This document shows positions 42,283 to 51,802 of a stretch of 64,000 nucleotides of DNA, one piece after another. Position numbers and translations under genes: made by a program. Each line of letters opens with the position of its first letter. The first letter of the stretch is position 1. Origin of the DNA: a candidate division TA06 bacterium (GTDB lineage: Bacteria; Edwardsbacteria; AC1; EtOH8); the NCBI GenBank assembly GCA_016235665.1, contig JACRJI010000001.1, positions 1 to 64,000 on the forward strand. Reading direction: 5' to 3'. The notes below the pieces were generated by a model. The model did not search any database, was not told where the DNA came from, and saw nothing but the letters and a program-made list of their open reading frames with translations.

Positions 42283-43380
42283 TTATTCTGAAAGTTTAAA
42301 TATTTTTCCGGCTATTTCCCGGGCCGCTTCCGGCCGGGCCAAATCTTTTGCAGCTTCGGACATTGCCTTATATTTTTTGCCGTCGAAAAGAATCTCAATT
42401 ATTTTCTGGGATAAAATCTGTCCTGTCAGTTCCCGGTCCAGAATCATCTCCGCGGCTCCGGCTTTTTCCAGGCTGCGGGCGTTGTACTCCTGATGGTTGC
42501 TGGCGGCGTAGGGAAAGGGGATCAGGATCGAGGGCAGGCCGCAGGCCAGAGTTTCCGAGACCCCGGCCCCGGACCTGCTGATGACCAGCTCGGCGGCCGC
42601 CATGGCATAAGGCATCTTGTCTATGTAAGCCAGCACTTTGACCGAAGCTTTTGAGTTTTGGCACTTCTCCGTTACCAAGCTAAGATCTTTTTGTCCGGTT
42701 TGAAAGATGATCTGAATGTCCTTCAGGTGTCCTGCCTGGTCCAGGTGAGCCAGGGAATCCAGCACTGCCAGGTTGATGCTGTGGGCTCCCTGGCTGCCCC
42801 CGAAGACCAGGATGGTCTTTTTGCCCTGTTCCAGGCCAAATTCTTTGAGCCCCTGTTCCCTTGAGATATTTCCCATCTCCCGGCGGATGGGGTTGCCGGT
42901 AAAAGATACTTTCGCCTTTTTATCCAGGTGCTGGGAGCATTCGGGAAAGCCGCCATATATCTCGCCGGCAAAACGGGACAGGAATCTTACGGCTTTGCTG
43001 GGCATCACATCCAGAGCCAGCAGGGACACCGGGATCCGCAGCATCCAGGCGGCCAGCACCGGCGGGGCCGAGACATATCCCCCGGTTCCCAGGACCGCAT
43101 CCGGCCTTTCGGCGATCATGTAAAAGAGTGACTGCAGGGTGGCGATAATGAAACTGAAGGGAAAAAGCATCTTCTGCCAATGGGATTTTCCCAGGTAACC
43201 TCCTATGGTGATATATTTCAGGCTGTAACCGGTTCCCGGCAGCACCCGGGCCTCAATGCCTTTTTTGGTGCCTATGAATTCCACTTTGTTCCCCGGAGAC
43301 AGTCTGGTGAACTCAGCGGCTACCGCCAGCCCGGGATAAAGATGCCCGCCGGTTCCGCCTCCGGCTATCAAAAGTTTCAT
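42283..43380 (-). CDS. murG: Lipid II synthase MurG
   Basis: 365 residues from the ATG at 43380 (GGAGGAAGG just upstream; the frame also has a GTG five codons earlier). Transfers GlcNAc to lipid I on the cytoplasmic face. Motifs: GGGTGGHLYPGLAVA near the N terminus, GTGGYVSAPPV near 90, and the C-terminal donor-binding segment SGAGVSETLACGLPSILIPFPYAA. The start lies within the 3' end of ftsW (68-base overlap). Confidence 0.97.
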   Translation of the reverse strand: MKLLIAGGGTGGHLYPGLAVAAEFTRLSPGNKVEFIGTKKGIEARVLPGTGYSLKYITIGGYLGKSHWQKMLFPFSFIIATLQSLFYMIAERPDAVLGTGGYVSAPPVLAAWMLRIPVSLLALDVMPSKAVRFLSRFAGEIYGGFPECSQHLDKKAKVSFTGNPIRREMGNISREQGLKEFGLEQGKKTILVFGGSQGAHSINLAVLDSLAHLDQAGHLKDIQIIFQTGQKDLSLVTEKCQNSKASVKVLAYIDKMPYAMAAAELVISRSGAGVSETLACGLPSILIPFPYAASNHQEYNARSLEKAGAAEMILDRELTGQILSQKIIEILFDGKKYKAMSEAAKDLARPEAAREIAGKIFKLSE

Positions 43381-44968
43381 CCTTCCTCCAATCACTGCCT
43401 GCGCCGGGCCGGTCGGCCCGGTAACGCGAAAGGTTCAGCATCAGGCCGGCCGCCGCCCCGTTGACCATCAGGGCCGAACCGCCAAAACTAAGGAACGGCA
43501 GGGGTATCCCGGTGATGGGGAAAAGCCCTGAAGCCACCATTATATTTATTGCCGCCTGAATGAATATCCCCAGGCTTAAACCCAGCATCAGATAAGATTC
43601 AAAGGCCTCCGGCATCTGGCGGGCCATTTTTATCCCCCGCCATAGGATCACCCAAAAAAGAACCAGCACCGCCGCTGCTATCAGCAATCCGCCTTCCTCG
43701 GCGATGATGGAAAATATGAAATCGGTGTGGGCTTCCGGCAGGAACAGCAGTTTTTGGCGGCTTTGCCCCATCCCCACTCCCAGCAGCCCCCCCGAGCCGA
43801 TCCCCAGGAGCGACTGGTAGGTCTGGCTGAGGGCGTTCTTGAATCCGCCCAGTTCCTGGGGCGAAGGGACATGACCGAGCATTTTTTGGAATTGCAGGGA
43901 AACCGCCGACTGAAAATCGGAACTGGGGAGCTGGAACAATGTGCTTAGTTCATCGGAACCCTGGGAAGCCCACCAGAATCCGGCCAGCCGGTTCTTAACG
44001 TGGCGGAACGTCAGCGCCAGGCCCACAAAACCAGCCATTCCCAGCCCCAGCACCGCGAACCAGGCCGGCTGGCTGACCCCGCCCAGGTAGATCAAGAGCA
44101 ATCCCAGAACCGCTATCACCAGGGTGCTGCCGAAATCAGGCTGCAGCAGCACCGCCGCGCATACCAAACCGATACAGGCCAGGACCGGAAAAAATCCCTG
44201 CTTAAAACTTTTCATCTTTTCCCCCCGGCGGGCCATGAAATCGGCCAAAAACAAAACTAAAAAAAGCTTGGCGAACTCGGCCGGCTGGACCCCCAAAAAC
44301 CAGCTCTTGGCACCGCGCACCGCCCGGGCCGCGAAAGGAGTGATGTACAGGATCACCAGCAGACCCATGAACACTGGCCCGATCAGGTGCCGAACCTTGC
44401 GGTAGTTGATCTTGAAGGCGGCAATGAAGACCAGGGCCGCCGCCAAAAAACGCCAAAATGTTCCCTGCAATATCCCCAGCCGGTAATAGAATGACCGGCC
44501 CCGGATCTCCCGGGGAAAGGCCGACTGCAGCAGCATTCTGTTCAGCTTCACCAGCTCCTCGCCTTCCGGGTTCTGGGCCAGCATCCCGGCTGCGGCCTTT
44601 GATACTTTCACATCCTTGAAGGCCTGGTCGTCGTAAATGGCCCCACCCAGCAGCAGCGGGTTAAGCGCTTCGGTCAAGATCTTCTTTAAACTGTCGGCGT
44701 CGACCTTTTTCAAACTGCCGTAATGCCCCAGCTGGTACAGGACCGAAGCCGTGAGCCGGCTTTTTATCAGGGCAGGAACCCCCTCCCGTGCCTGGGAGAT
44801 CTTTTGGGCCAGCGCGGCCGGCTGCTTGAAATCGCGGGACCGGAACAGGGCGGAATTGCCTGATATCAGATAATCGCTGACGCTGTAGCTCATCACAAAG
44901 CCGTAGCCGGCCAAAAGCAGCACCGCCACCAGCAGCAGATGGTCTATTTCCCCCTTACGGTAGTTCAT
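43313..44968 (-). CDS. ftsW: Septal glycosyltransferase FtsW with extra ectodomain segment
   Basis: 551 residues, well above the usual 370-420. SEDS-family membrane protein that polymerises glycan with FtsI. Family motifs are clear: GAKSWFLGVQPAEFAKL near residue 230, GSGGLLGVGMGQS near 392, PEAHTDFIFSIIAEEGG near 415 and the last segment TGIPLPFLSFGGSAL. Between membrane helix 1 (about 9-30) and helix 2 (about 170) lies an insertion of about 120 residues (36-157), rich in charged helices and presumably extracytoplasmic. A shorter extra stretch (about 30 residues) precedes the GSGGLLGVG motif. Overlaps murD by 14 bases. Confidence 0.93.
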   Translation of the reverse strand: MNYRKGEIDHLLLVAVLLLAGYGFVMSYSVSDYLISGNSALFRSRDFKQPAALAQKISQAREGVPALIKSRLTASVLYQLGHYGSLKKVDADSLKKILTEALNPLLLGGAIYDDQAFKDVKVSKAAAGMLAQNPEGEELVKLNRMLLQSAFPREIRGRSFYYRLGILQGTFWRFLAAALVFIAAFKINYRKVRHLIGPVFMGLLVILYITPFAARAVRGAKSWFLGVQPAEFAKLFLVLFLADFMARRGEKMKSFKQGFFPVLACIGLVCAAVLLQPDFGSTLVIAVLGLLLIYLGGVSQPAWFAVLGLGMAGFVGLALTFRHVKNRLAGFWWASQGSDELSTLFQLPSSDFQSAVSLQFQKMLGHVPSPQELGGFKNALSQTYQSLLGIGSGGLLGVGMGQSRQKLLFLPEAHTDFIFSIIAEEGGLLIAAAVLVLFWVILWRGIKMARQMPEAFESYLMLGLSLGIFIQAAINIMVASGLFPITGIPLPFLSFGGSALMVNGAAAGLMLNLSRYRADRPGAGSDWRKDETFDSRRRNRRASLSRAGGSR

Positions 44969-46328
44969 TCTTCTTCAATCCGGCCACAGCCTGTTTGAAC
45001 TGGTTGCCCCGGTCCTCAAAATCATTGAACATGTCAAAACTGGCGGCCCCCGGCACCAGCATCACCAGCTGGCCGGGCCGGGCCAGAGCCGAGGCCTGCA
45101 AAACCGCCTCTTTCATGCTTCCGGCCTTGTGAAGGTTCTTCATTCCCAGGTTTGAAAGCTCCCGCTCCATCCGGTCCCGGCATTCTCCTATCAACACCGC
45201 CGCCCCTGCCTTTTGGGCGATCTCCTTAAGAAAATCGGAAAGGTCGACGTTCTTCTCCTTGCCCCCGGCAATGACCACCATCTGTTCCCCGAAGGCCCGC
45301 AGCGAGCTGACCCCGGCCGCGGAGTTGGTGCACATGGAATTGTTGATGTAGCGGACGCCGTTCACCATCCCCGCTTCCTCCAGCCGGTGGGGTACGCCTT
45401 TGAAGGTTTCCAGCGCCTGTTTGATGGTGGCCGGTGAGATTTTCAGGATCAGGGCCGCGGCCGCGGCGGCCAGGGCATTTTGGACATTGTGCTGTCCGGG
45501 CACCGCCAGTTCAGAAGCCCGCATCAGCGGGACCAGTTCCTTGCCCTGCGCCCAGCACATCGTCCCCTGGTCAAGACAGGTCCCCCGCTCCACCCTGGGC
45601 AACAGGGAAAACATCATTTTTTGCAACCCGGCCCCCGAGGCATATTTCATCACCATCTCATCATCGGCATTCAAAACGGCATAATCGGCAGGGGTCTGGT
45701 TCTCCAGCAGCCGGGCCTTAAGTTTGGCGTAGGTCTCAAAATCCGGGTGCCGGTCCAGATGGTCGGGAGTGATGTTGGTGATGATGCCAATATGAGGTTT
45801 GAAATCCACGATGGATTCCAGTTGGAAGGTGCTGACCTCGGCCACGATGAAACTTTGGGGGCCGGCTTCCAGGGCCAGCTCGCAGACCGGCCGACCCGGC
45901 GCTAGGTTGCCGCCGATGTAGCAATCCAACCCGGCGGCCTGCAATATCCCGCCCAGCATGGAAGTGGTGGTGGATTTTCCGTTGGTGCCGGTGATCCCGA
46001 TGATTTTGGCCGGGGTCAGCTGATAGGCCAGTTCCATCTCGCCGATCAATGGAATGTTCTTTTTCCTGGCTTCCGCTAATATGGGCAGTTCCAGTCTGAC
46101 CCCGGGACTTATCACCACCAGATCGGCCTCCAAAACTTTTCCGGAATGTCCGCCGGTTTCATATTGTATGCCGGCCGCCTTTAAGTCTGATTCTGCCTGG
46201 GAGCTTAAAGATCTTCCCTCGGATAACAGTACCCTGGCTCCGTTCTTTTTCAACAGACGGGCCGCCGCCAGTCCGCTTCTTCCGGCACCGATCACCGCCG
46301 CTGTTTTATTTTTAAGTTCCAGCTTCAA
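44955..46328 (-). CDS. murD: UDP-N-acetylmuramoyl-alanine-glutamate ligase MurD
   Basis: 457 residues with a TTG start at 46328. Adds D-Glu. N-terminal Rossmann segment AAVIGAGRSGLAAARLL, P-loop ITGTNGKSTTTSMLGG near 110, NITPDHLDRHPDFETY near 180 and the C-terminal RLEEAGMVNGVRYINNS and GGKEKNVDLSDF segments. Between mraY and ftsW as usual. Confidence 0.96.
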   Translation of the reverse strand: MKLELKNKTAAVIGAGRSGLAAARLLKKNGARVLLSEGRSLSSQAESDLKAAGIQYETGGHSGKVLEADLVVISPGVRLELPILAEARKKNIPLIGEMELAYQLTPAKIIGITGTNGKSTTTSMLGGILQAAGLDCYIGGNLAPGRPVCELALEAGPQSFIVAEVSTFQLESIVDFKPHIGIITNITPDHLDRHPDFETYAKLKARLLENQTPADYAVLNADDEMVMKYASGAGLQKMMFSLLPRVERGTCLDQGTMCWAQGKELVPLMRASELAVPGQHNVQNALAAAAAALILKISPATIKQALETFKGVPHRLEEAGMVNGVRYINNSMCTNSAAGVSSLRAFGEQMVVIAGGKEKNVDLSDFLKEIAQKAGAAVLIGECRDRMERELSNLGMKNLHKAGSMKEAVLQASALARPGQLVMLVPGAASFDMFNDFEDRGNQFKQAVAGLKKNELP

Positions 46329-46353
46329 AATTTTGCTTTTTAGTGGTCTTTGT

Positions 46354-47439
46354 TTATCTGATCTTTAGGGTGCTCAATGCCACCAAAGCACAGATGAAGG
46401 CGATGATCCAGAACCGGACCACTATCTTCTGCTCGCTCCATCCTATCTTCTGGAAGTGATGATGGATGGGGGTCATCCTGAATATCCTCTTCCCGGTGGA
46501 CTTGAAGGAGGCCACCTGGAGGATCACCGAAAAGGCCTCCATCACGAACACCCCTCCCACCAGTCCCAGCAGGATCTCCTGCTTGATCAGCACCGAGACC
46601 GTTCCTATCACCCCGCCCAAGGCCAGTGAGCCGGTGTCCCCCATCATGATCTCGGCCGGGTGGGTGTTGTACCAAAGAAAACCCATGGCCGCTCCCACCA
46701 TCGCGGCGCAAAGCACCGTCAGTTCGCCCGAGCCCTTCATGAACAACAGGTTGAGGTACTGGGCCCATTTGAAGTTGCCGGTGATGTAGCACATTACGGC
46801 GTAAGCGGCGGCGGCGAAAAGAAAGACCCCTATGGCCAGGCCATCCAACCCGTCGGTCAAATTCACCGCATTGGAGGTGAACACTATCACCAGGGTCACA
46901 AAGGGAATGTAGAACCAGGCCAGGTCTATGAACACATTTTTAAAGAACAGCAGGCTGGTCTTGGTGGCGTATTCCGGATTGAGGGGAAAGAACCTGAGAT
47001 ATACGGCTATCAGCAGGGCCACTGCGAACTGCCCCAGCAGTTTTTTCCGGCCCACCAGTCCCTTGGGGTTTTTTTTGACCACTTTCAGGTAATCGTCATA
47101 GAAGCCGATCAGACCCAAAAGGATGGTGGCCGCCAGAGATATCTGAATGTACTGGTTGGAAAGGTCGGCCCACAAGAGCACCGGGATGATTATGGCCGCC
47201 AAGATTATCAGCCCGCCCATGGTGGGGGTGCCGACCTTGTTACGGTGTTCGTCCGGAAGGTCTTCCCGGCCGGTGTCCTTGATCTTGAGCTTCTTCAGCC
47301 AGCCGATGATCAGGGGTCCCAGCAGAAAGGAGATCAACAACGCCGTCACCAGGGCCGAGGCCGAACGAAAGGTGATATAACGGAACAGATTGAATAAGTG
47401 GACCTGCTCGGCCAGGGGATAAAACAGATAGTACAGCAC
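46354..47439 (-). CDS. mraY: Phospho-MurNAc-pentapeptide transferase MraY
   Basis: 361 residues, ten membrane helices, GTG start abutting the TAA of murF. Makes lipid I in the inner membrane. Family motifs: TPTMGGLIIL near 72, FYDDYLKVVKKNPKGL near 113, NAVNLTDGLDGLAIG near 195, GDTGSLALGG near 268 and the HHHFQKIGWSE loop near 327. Confidence 0.97.
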   Translation of the reverse strand: MLYYLFYPLAEQVHLFNLFRYITFRSASALVTALLISFLLGPLIIGWLKKLKIKDTGREDLPDEHRNKVGTPTMGGLIILAAIIIPVLLWADLSNQYIQISLAATILLGLIGFYDDYLKVVKKNPKGLVGRKKLLGQFAVALLIAVYLRFFPLNPEYATKTSLLFFKNVFIDLAWFYIPFVTLVIVFTSNAVNLTDGLDGLAIGVFLFAAAAYAVMCYITGNFKWAQYLNLLFMKGSGELTVLCAAMVGAAMGFLWYNTHPAEIMMGDTGSLALGGVIGTVSVLIKQEILLGLVGGVFVMEAFSVILQVASFKSTGKRIFRMTPIHHHFQKIGWSEQKIVVRFWIIAFICALVALSTLKIR

Positions 47440-48795
47440 TTATTGGATCCTCTTTATTGCTTCTAATACTTCTTCAAAATGCATGGAACGGGAAGCCTTG
47501 ACCAGGATCAGGTCTCCGGGCAGGAGCAGTCCGGAAAGGTTTTGAATCAGACTGGAGGTATCCTCGAAATGACGGGCCTCCACTCCCTGTTCTTTTGCTC
47601 CCCGGTGGATTTCCCCTGCCAGCGGCCCGGCGGAGAGCACCAGTCCGGCGGACTGAGCCGCCAGCCTTCCGGTATGCCGGTGCCGGTCGGAAGAAATCTG
47701 ACCCAGCTCCTTCATGTCCCCCAGAATGGCCACTTTTCTTTGGGCCGGAAGATTTTTCAGCACCGCCAGGGCCGCCTGCATGGACTGGGGGTTGGCATTG
47801 TAACAGTCGCTCAGTATTTTAAATCTTCCGGCCTCCATCATCTCCAGCCGCATCGAGGCAGGTTGAAAATCAGCCAAAGCCAGGGCCGCAGACTTGAGAT
47901 CTATTCCCCAAACCTCTCCGGCCGCCGCCGCCGCCAGGGCATTGTAGACGTTGTGCCTGCCCAGCACCGGCAGTTGGAACCGGACCCCTTTTAGGGTGAA
48001 CTTTATCCCCTGCTCCGTCAGATCAAGGTCTTCCGCCCGGTAATCGGAGCCGGATTCTATCGAGAATCCCAGCACCCTGGATCTGGCTTTTCCGGCATGG
48101 GCCTTTAAATTCCCATCGTCGTAATTGATGATGGCCGTGCCGGGACCCGGCAGGGCCTCCAAAAGTTCGGCCTTGGCCCGGGCCACGTTCTGAACGTCCT
48201 TTAAGAATTCAGTGTGGCCTTCGCCGGCATTGGTGATGATCCCCAGTTCCGGCAGCACCATTTGGCAAAGAGCTGTGATCTCCCCCAGACCGCTCATCCC
48301 CAGTTCCATCACCGCTACCTGGTGTTCCCTCTCAATATTAAAGAGCGAAAGGGGTATGCCATACTGGTTGTTTAGATTTCCGTGATTTTTAAGCACCCGG
48401 TATTTTTGGGATAATACTAAAGCCGTCATTTCCTTGGTGGTGGTCTTGCCGTTACTGCCGGTGACGGCCGTCATCTTCAGGGAGAATTTTTTGCGGTAAT
48501 ATCCGGCCAGCTGCTGCAGGGCCGCCGTGGTGTCGGGAACGGTGATCAGGGGAAAACCTTCCAAGCCCGGTTTGTCCTTGGAATTATGAGCCGAGACCAG
48601 GGCCGCTGCTGCCCCGCTCTGTCGGGCTGCGGCCAGAAAATCATGCCCGTCGAACTTCGGACCCTTGATGGCCGCGAACAATTGATCCGCTATCAGGGAA
48701 CGGCTGTCGATGCTGACGCCTGAAACATTCCGGTCCGGGCCCTGCAGACTGCCCCCCACCGCTCCGGCGACCTGTGACAGCAGCATGGGCTCCAT
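47440..48795 (-). CDS. murF: UDP-MurNAc-tripeptide-D-Ala-D-Ala ligase MurF
   Basis: 451 residues. Adds the D-Ala-D-Ala dipeptide. P-loop VTGSNGKTTTKEMTA near 112, NYQYG-type LNNQYGIPLSLF near 140, NAGEGHTEFL near 195 and DCYNANPQSMQAAL near 335 are diagnostic. Start overlaps the murE stop (TGATG). Confidence 0.97.
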   Translation of the reverse strand: MEPMLLSQVAGAVGGSLQGPDRNVSGVSIDSRSLIADQLFAAIKGPKFDGHDFLAAARQSGAAAALVSAHNSKDKPGLEGFPLITVPDTTAALQQLAGYYRKKFSLKMTAVTGSNGKTTTKEMTALVLSQKYRVLKNHGNLNNQYGIPLSLFNIEREHQVAVMELGMSGLGEITALCQMVLPELGIITNAGEGHTEFLKDVQNVARAKAELLEALPGPGTAIINYDDGNLKAHAGKARSRVLGFSIESGSDYRAEDLDLTEQGIKFTLKGVRFQLPVLGRHNVYNALAAAAAGEVWGIDLKSAALALADFQPASMRLEMMEAGRFKILSDCYNANPQSMQAALAVLKNLPAQRKVAILGDMKELGQISSDRHRHTGRLAAQSAGLVLSAGPLAGEIHRGAKEQGVEARHFEDTSSLIQNLSGLLLPGDLILVKASRSMHFEEVLEAIKRIQ

Positions 48796-50267
48796 CAGGC
48801 CTGCCCCAGTGAGCGGGATCCGATGGCTTCCAGCGCCACCTCCCGGTCGTCAAAATGTATCTTTTCGGCGCCGATGATCTGGTAGTCCTCGTGCCCTTTG
48901 CCGGCAATCATCACCAGGTCGCCTTTTTCTGCTTGGCCCACCGCCTGGAAGATGGCCTGACGCCTGTCCGCCACTATCTGATATTTACTGCCTTCAAGAC
49001 CCGGCAAAATGTCTTCTATTATCTTGGCGGGATCCTCTGTCCGGGGATTGTCAGAGGTAAGTATCACCAGGTCCGAATGACCGGCCACCGCCTTACCCAT
49101 CAAGGGGCGCTTGCCGCGATCCCGGTCGCCGCCGCAGCCGAAAACCGTGATCAGCCTTCCCTTGGTCAGCTGCCGGGCGGTGATCAGCACCCTTTCCAGC
49201 TCCTGCGGAGTATGGGCGTAATCCACCACCACCTCGTAGTCCTGCCCGGCCGAGACCCGCTGAAACCTGCCGGAGACCGAGGTCAGCGCTTCCAGGCCGG
49301 CCTTGACCGCCTTGAGACTGAGTCCGCCGGCCAGGCCCAGGCCGCAGGCAGTCAGGGCATTGTAGACATTGGGCTGCCCGGCCAGACCCAGGCTGACCTC
49401 GATGTTCCCTTCCGGGGTAATCAGCTGGAATTTTGTTCCCTGCAAACTGTATTCGATGTTGCGGGCCGTGATCTGGGCCGGCTTCAAAAGCCCAAAGGTC
49501 AAAAGCGCGGCCTTGGTGGCCTCAATGACATTTTTTGAGGCCGGATCGTCAATGTTCACCACGCAGCAGGCTTTTTCGCTTAAACCTTGAAACAGGCGAA
49601 GCTTGGCCTTAAGGTATTCATCCATGGTGCCGTGAAAGTCCAGGTGGTCCTGGGAGAAATTGGTGAAGGCCGCCGCCTTGAAATCTATCCCGGCCACCCG
49701 TTCCAGCTCGATGCCGTGGGAGGAAGCTTCCATCAGGACCGTGTCGGCCCCGGCTTCCAGCATTTCGGCCAGCAGTCTTTGCAGGTCCAGCGACTCCGGA
49801 GTGGTGTTGGGGGCGGGATAGCTTTTATCCATCACCCAGTAATTGATGGTCCCCAGCAGCCCCACTTTTTTGCCGGCGGCGGCAAAGACCGAGCGGGCCA
49901 GATAGGAAGTGGTGGTCTTGCCAGCCGTGCCGGTGACGGCCAGAAGTGTCATTTGGTCGGCCGGACGGCCGTAATACTCCGCCGCCATCAGGGCCATGGC
50001 CCGGCGGATGTTTTTTACTTTGACCACCGGAGCCGGGCCATACTCCTGGCCGCCCTCGGCCACTATGCCGGCCGCTCCCCGGGCCAGGGCCTGGTCCACG
50101 AATTTCCGCCCGTCGGTCTTGTAACCGGAGATGGCAAAGAACAGCTCGCCCGGCTTGATGCTCCGGGAATCGTAGCCCAGCCCCAAAACCTCAAGGTTTT
50201 GGGAAATATTGGCCACGGATGGTGTTTCTCCCGGTATGGCTTTCAGCAGCTGGTTAAGTTGTTTCAC
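48795..50267 (-). CDS. murE: UDP-MurNAc-dipeptide-meso-DAP ligase MurE
   Basis: 490 residues, GTG start. Adds the third amino acid of the peptide stem. P-loop VTGTAGKTTTSYLARS near 112, THLDFHGT-like QDHLDFHGTMDEYLKAK near 205, VVDYAHTPQELERVL near 350, and the specificity motif TSDNPRTEDP near 405, where DNPR indicates meso-diaminopimelate. This agrees with dapA at 60.7 kb. Confidence 0.96.
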   Translation of the reverse strand: MKQLNQLLKAIPGETPSVANISQNLEVLGLGYDSRSIKPGELFFAISGYKTDGRKFVDQALARGAAGIVAEGGQEYGPAPVVKVKNIRRAMALMAAEYYGRPADQMTLLAVTGTAGKTTTSYLARSVFAAAGKKVGLLGTINYWVMDKSYPAPNTTPESLDLQRLLAEMLEAGADTVLMEASSHGIELERVAGIDFKAAAFTNFSQDHLDFHGTMDEYLKAKLRLFQGLSEKACCVVNIDDPASKNVIEATKAALLTFGLLKPAQITARNIEYSLQGTKFQLITPEGNIEVSLGLAGQPNVYNALTACGLGLAGGLSLKAVKAGLEALTSVSGRFQRVSAGQDYEVVVDYAHTPQELERVLITARQLTKGRLITVFGCGGDRDRGKRPLMGKAVAGHSDLVILTSDNPRTEDPAKIIEDILPGLEGSKYQIVADRRQAIFQAVGQAEKGDLVMIAGKGHEDYQIIGAEKIHFDDREVALEAIGSRSLGQA

Positions 50268-50317
50268 CGGTCTTTCTTTTTCGTTGTTTGTTTTTATTGG
50301 CTTCCGGCAGTTGTTTT

Positions 50318-51802
50318 TTATCTGGCGGCCAGCAGATCCTGTCTGAGCCCTTTGGGAAGGCTGATTATCCTTTGCATTACATTGTGACAGACCGGAGCCG
50401 CCACCTCTCCCCCGAAAAATCTTCCCTGGGGTTCGTCGATTATCACCGCAACTAGAAGCCGTGGCGCCTCGGCCGGGACAAAGCCGATGAAAGAAGCCAC
50501 ATACTTATCCGAGGCGTAGCCTTTTTTGCCCTGCTCCTTTTTTTGGGCGGTTCCGGTCTTGCCGGCCACCCGCCAGCCTTCTATCTGGGCGGCCTGGCCC
50601 GTCCCTTCGCTGACGCAGCGCTCCAGCATGTTTATCATCTGGGCCGAGGTCTGGTCCGAGATCACCCGGCGCAGGGTATCGGGTCGGCATAATCCATTGA
50701 CGGCCTGACCGGCTGGGGCCAGGCCCTTGATCAGCCGGGGCCTTAAAAGATAACCCCCGTTGGCTATGGCCCCGTAAGCCATTGCCAGCTGCAGGGCGCT
50801 GACCGAAAGGCCCTGGCCGAAACTGATGTTGGCATGTTTGATCACCGGCCAGCCGTCCGGCTTGTCCATCAGGCCCGCCGCCTCGCCCGGACACTCGATC
50901 CCGGTCCGGGACCCGAACCCGAAGGCCCGGGCGCCCTGATACAGTTTGTCTTTGCCCAAAGCCAGCCCTATCTTGGCCAGACAGATGTTGCTGGAAAAGG
51001 CCAAGGCCTTGCTGACCGTGATCGGCCCGTACTTGTGGCCTTCGGCCTCGCCGATCCTGTGCCCGCCCACCGCGAAGCTTCCCTGTTCGCCGTCGAATAT
51101 CTCTGCGGTGTCTATGACCCTGGACTCCAGCCCCAGGGCGATGGTCACCGCCTTGAAGGTGGAGCCGGGCTCGAACTGGGCGGCCACCGCCCCAAAGGTC
51201 ATGGCCTGGCGGCCAAAATTTTCTGGTCGGTTGGGGTCGAACTCCGGGTAGCTGGCCATCCCCAGGATCTCGCCGGTGGATGGATCGGATATCACCACCG
51301 TTCCCCAGGCGGCCTTGAATTTATCCCCGGCTTTTATAAGTTCCTCGTCGGCGATGGCCTGGTATTCGGCATCTATGGTCAGTTGGAGAGAGTTTCCCGA
51401 ACGGGCCGTCTTGGAGGCGTATTCCAGCGAAGGCCTGATCCTTCCCCGGGCGTCACATTGACGGGTGGACCAGCCGGCCTCTCCCGAAAGTTCCTGGTCG
51501 TAATAAAGCTCCAGGCCCTCCAGGCCCCGGCCGTCCCGGCCTGTAAAACCCAGCAACTGCCCGGCCACCGTGCCATAGGGATAAGAACGCCGGTCGTCGA
51601 TTGATAATGCCAACGGCCGGCCTTGACGGTCAACTATCTGCCCACGCTCAGGAAGGATGCCGATCCGAAGCTGGTGCTGCCTTTGGGCCAGGTTCCGGTA
51701 ATGCCCGCCCTTGAATGCCTGCAACCACACCAGCCTTCCGGCCATCAAGGCCCATATAAAAAAACAGAAAACCGCAAGGGTTTTCGTTCGTTGTGACATC
51801 AT
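50318..51802 (-). CDS. ftsI: Septal transpeptidase FtsI (PBP3), shortened pedestal
   Basis: 494 residues; FtsI is usually 550-650. Membrane anchor about 9-30, short pedestal, then the transpeptidase domain with active-site S214-T-F-K217, S270-S-N272 and K415-T-G417, so it should be catalytically competent. In the pedestal, the RGQIVDRQGRPLALS segment (about 53-67) is followed after only a few residues by RRSYPYGTVAGQLLGF (71-86); the approximately 90 residues that normally separate these blocks are missing without any frame break. No C-terminal PASTA domains. ATGA overlap with ftsL. Confidence 0.95.
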   Translation of the reverse strand: MMSQRTKTLAVFCFFIWALMAGRLVWLQAFKGGHYRNLAQRQHQLRIGILPERGQIVDRQGRPLALSIDDRRSYPYGTVAGQLLGFTGRDGRGLEGLELYYDQELSGEAGWSTRQCDARGRIRPSLEYASKTARSGNSLQLTIDAEYQAIADEELIKAGDKFKAAWGTVVISDPSTGEILGMASYPEFDPNRPENFGRQAMTFGAVAAQFEPGSTFKAVTIALGLESRVIDTAEIFDGEQGSFAVGGHRIGEAEGHKYGPITVSKALAFSSNICLAKIGLALGKDKLYQGARAFGFGSRTGIECPGEAAGLMDKPDGWPVIKHANISFGQGLSVSALQLAMAYGAIANGGYLLRPRLIKGLAPAGQAVNGLCRPDTLRRVISDQTSAQMINMLERCVSEGTGQAAQIEGWRVAGKTGTAQKKEQGKKGYASDKYVASFIGFVPAEAPRLLVAVIIDEPQGRFFGGEVAAPVCHNVMQRIISLPKGLRQDLLAAR

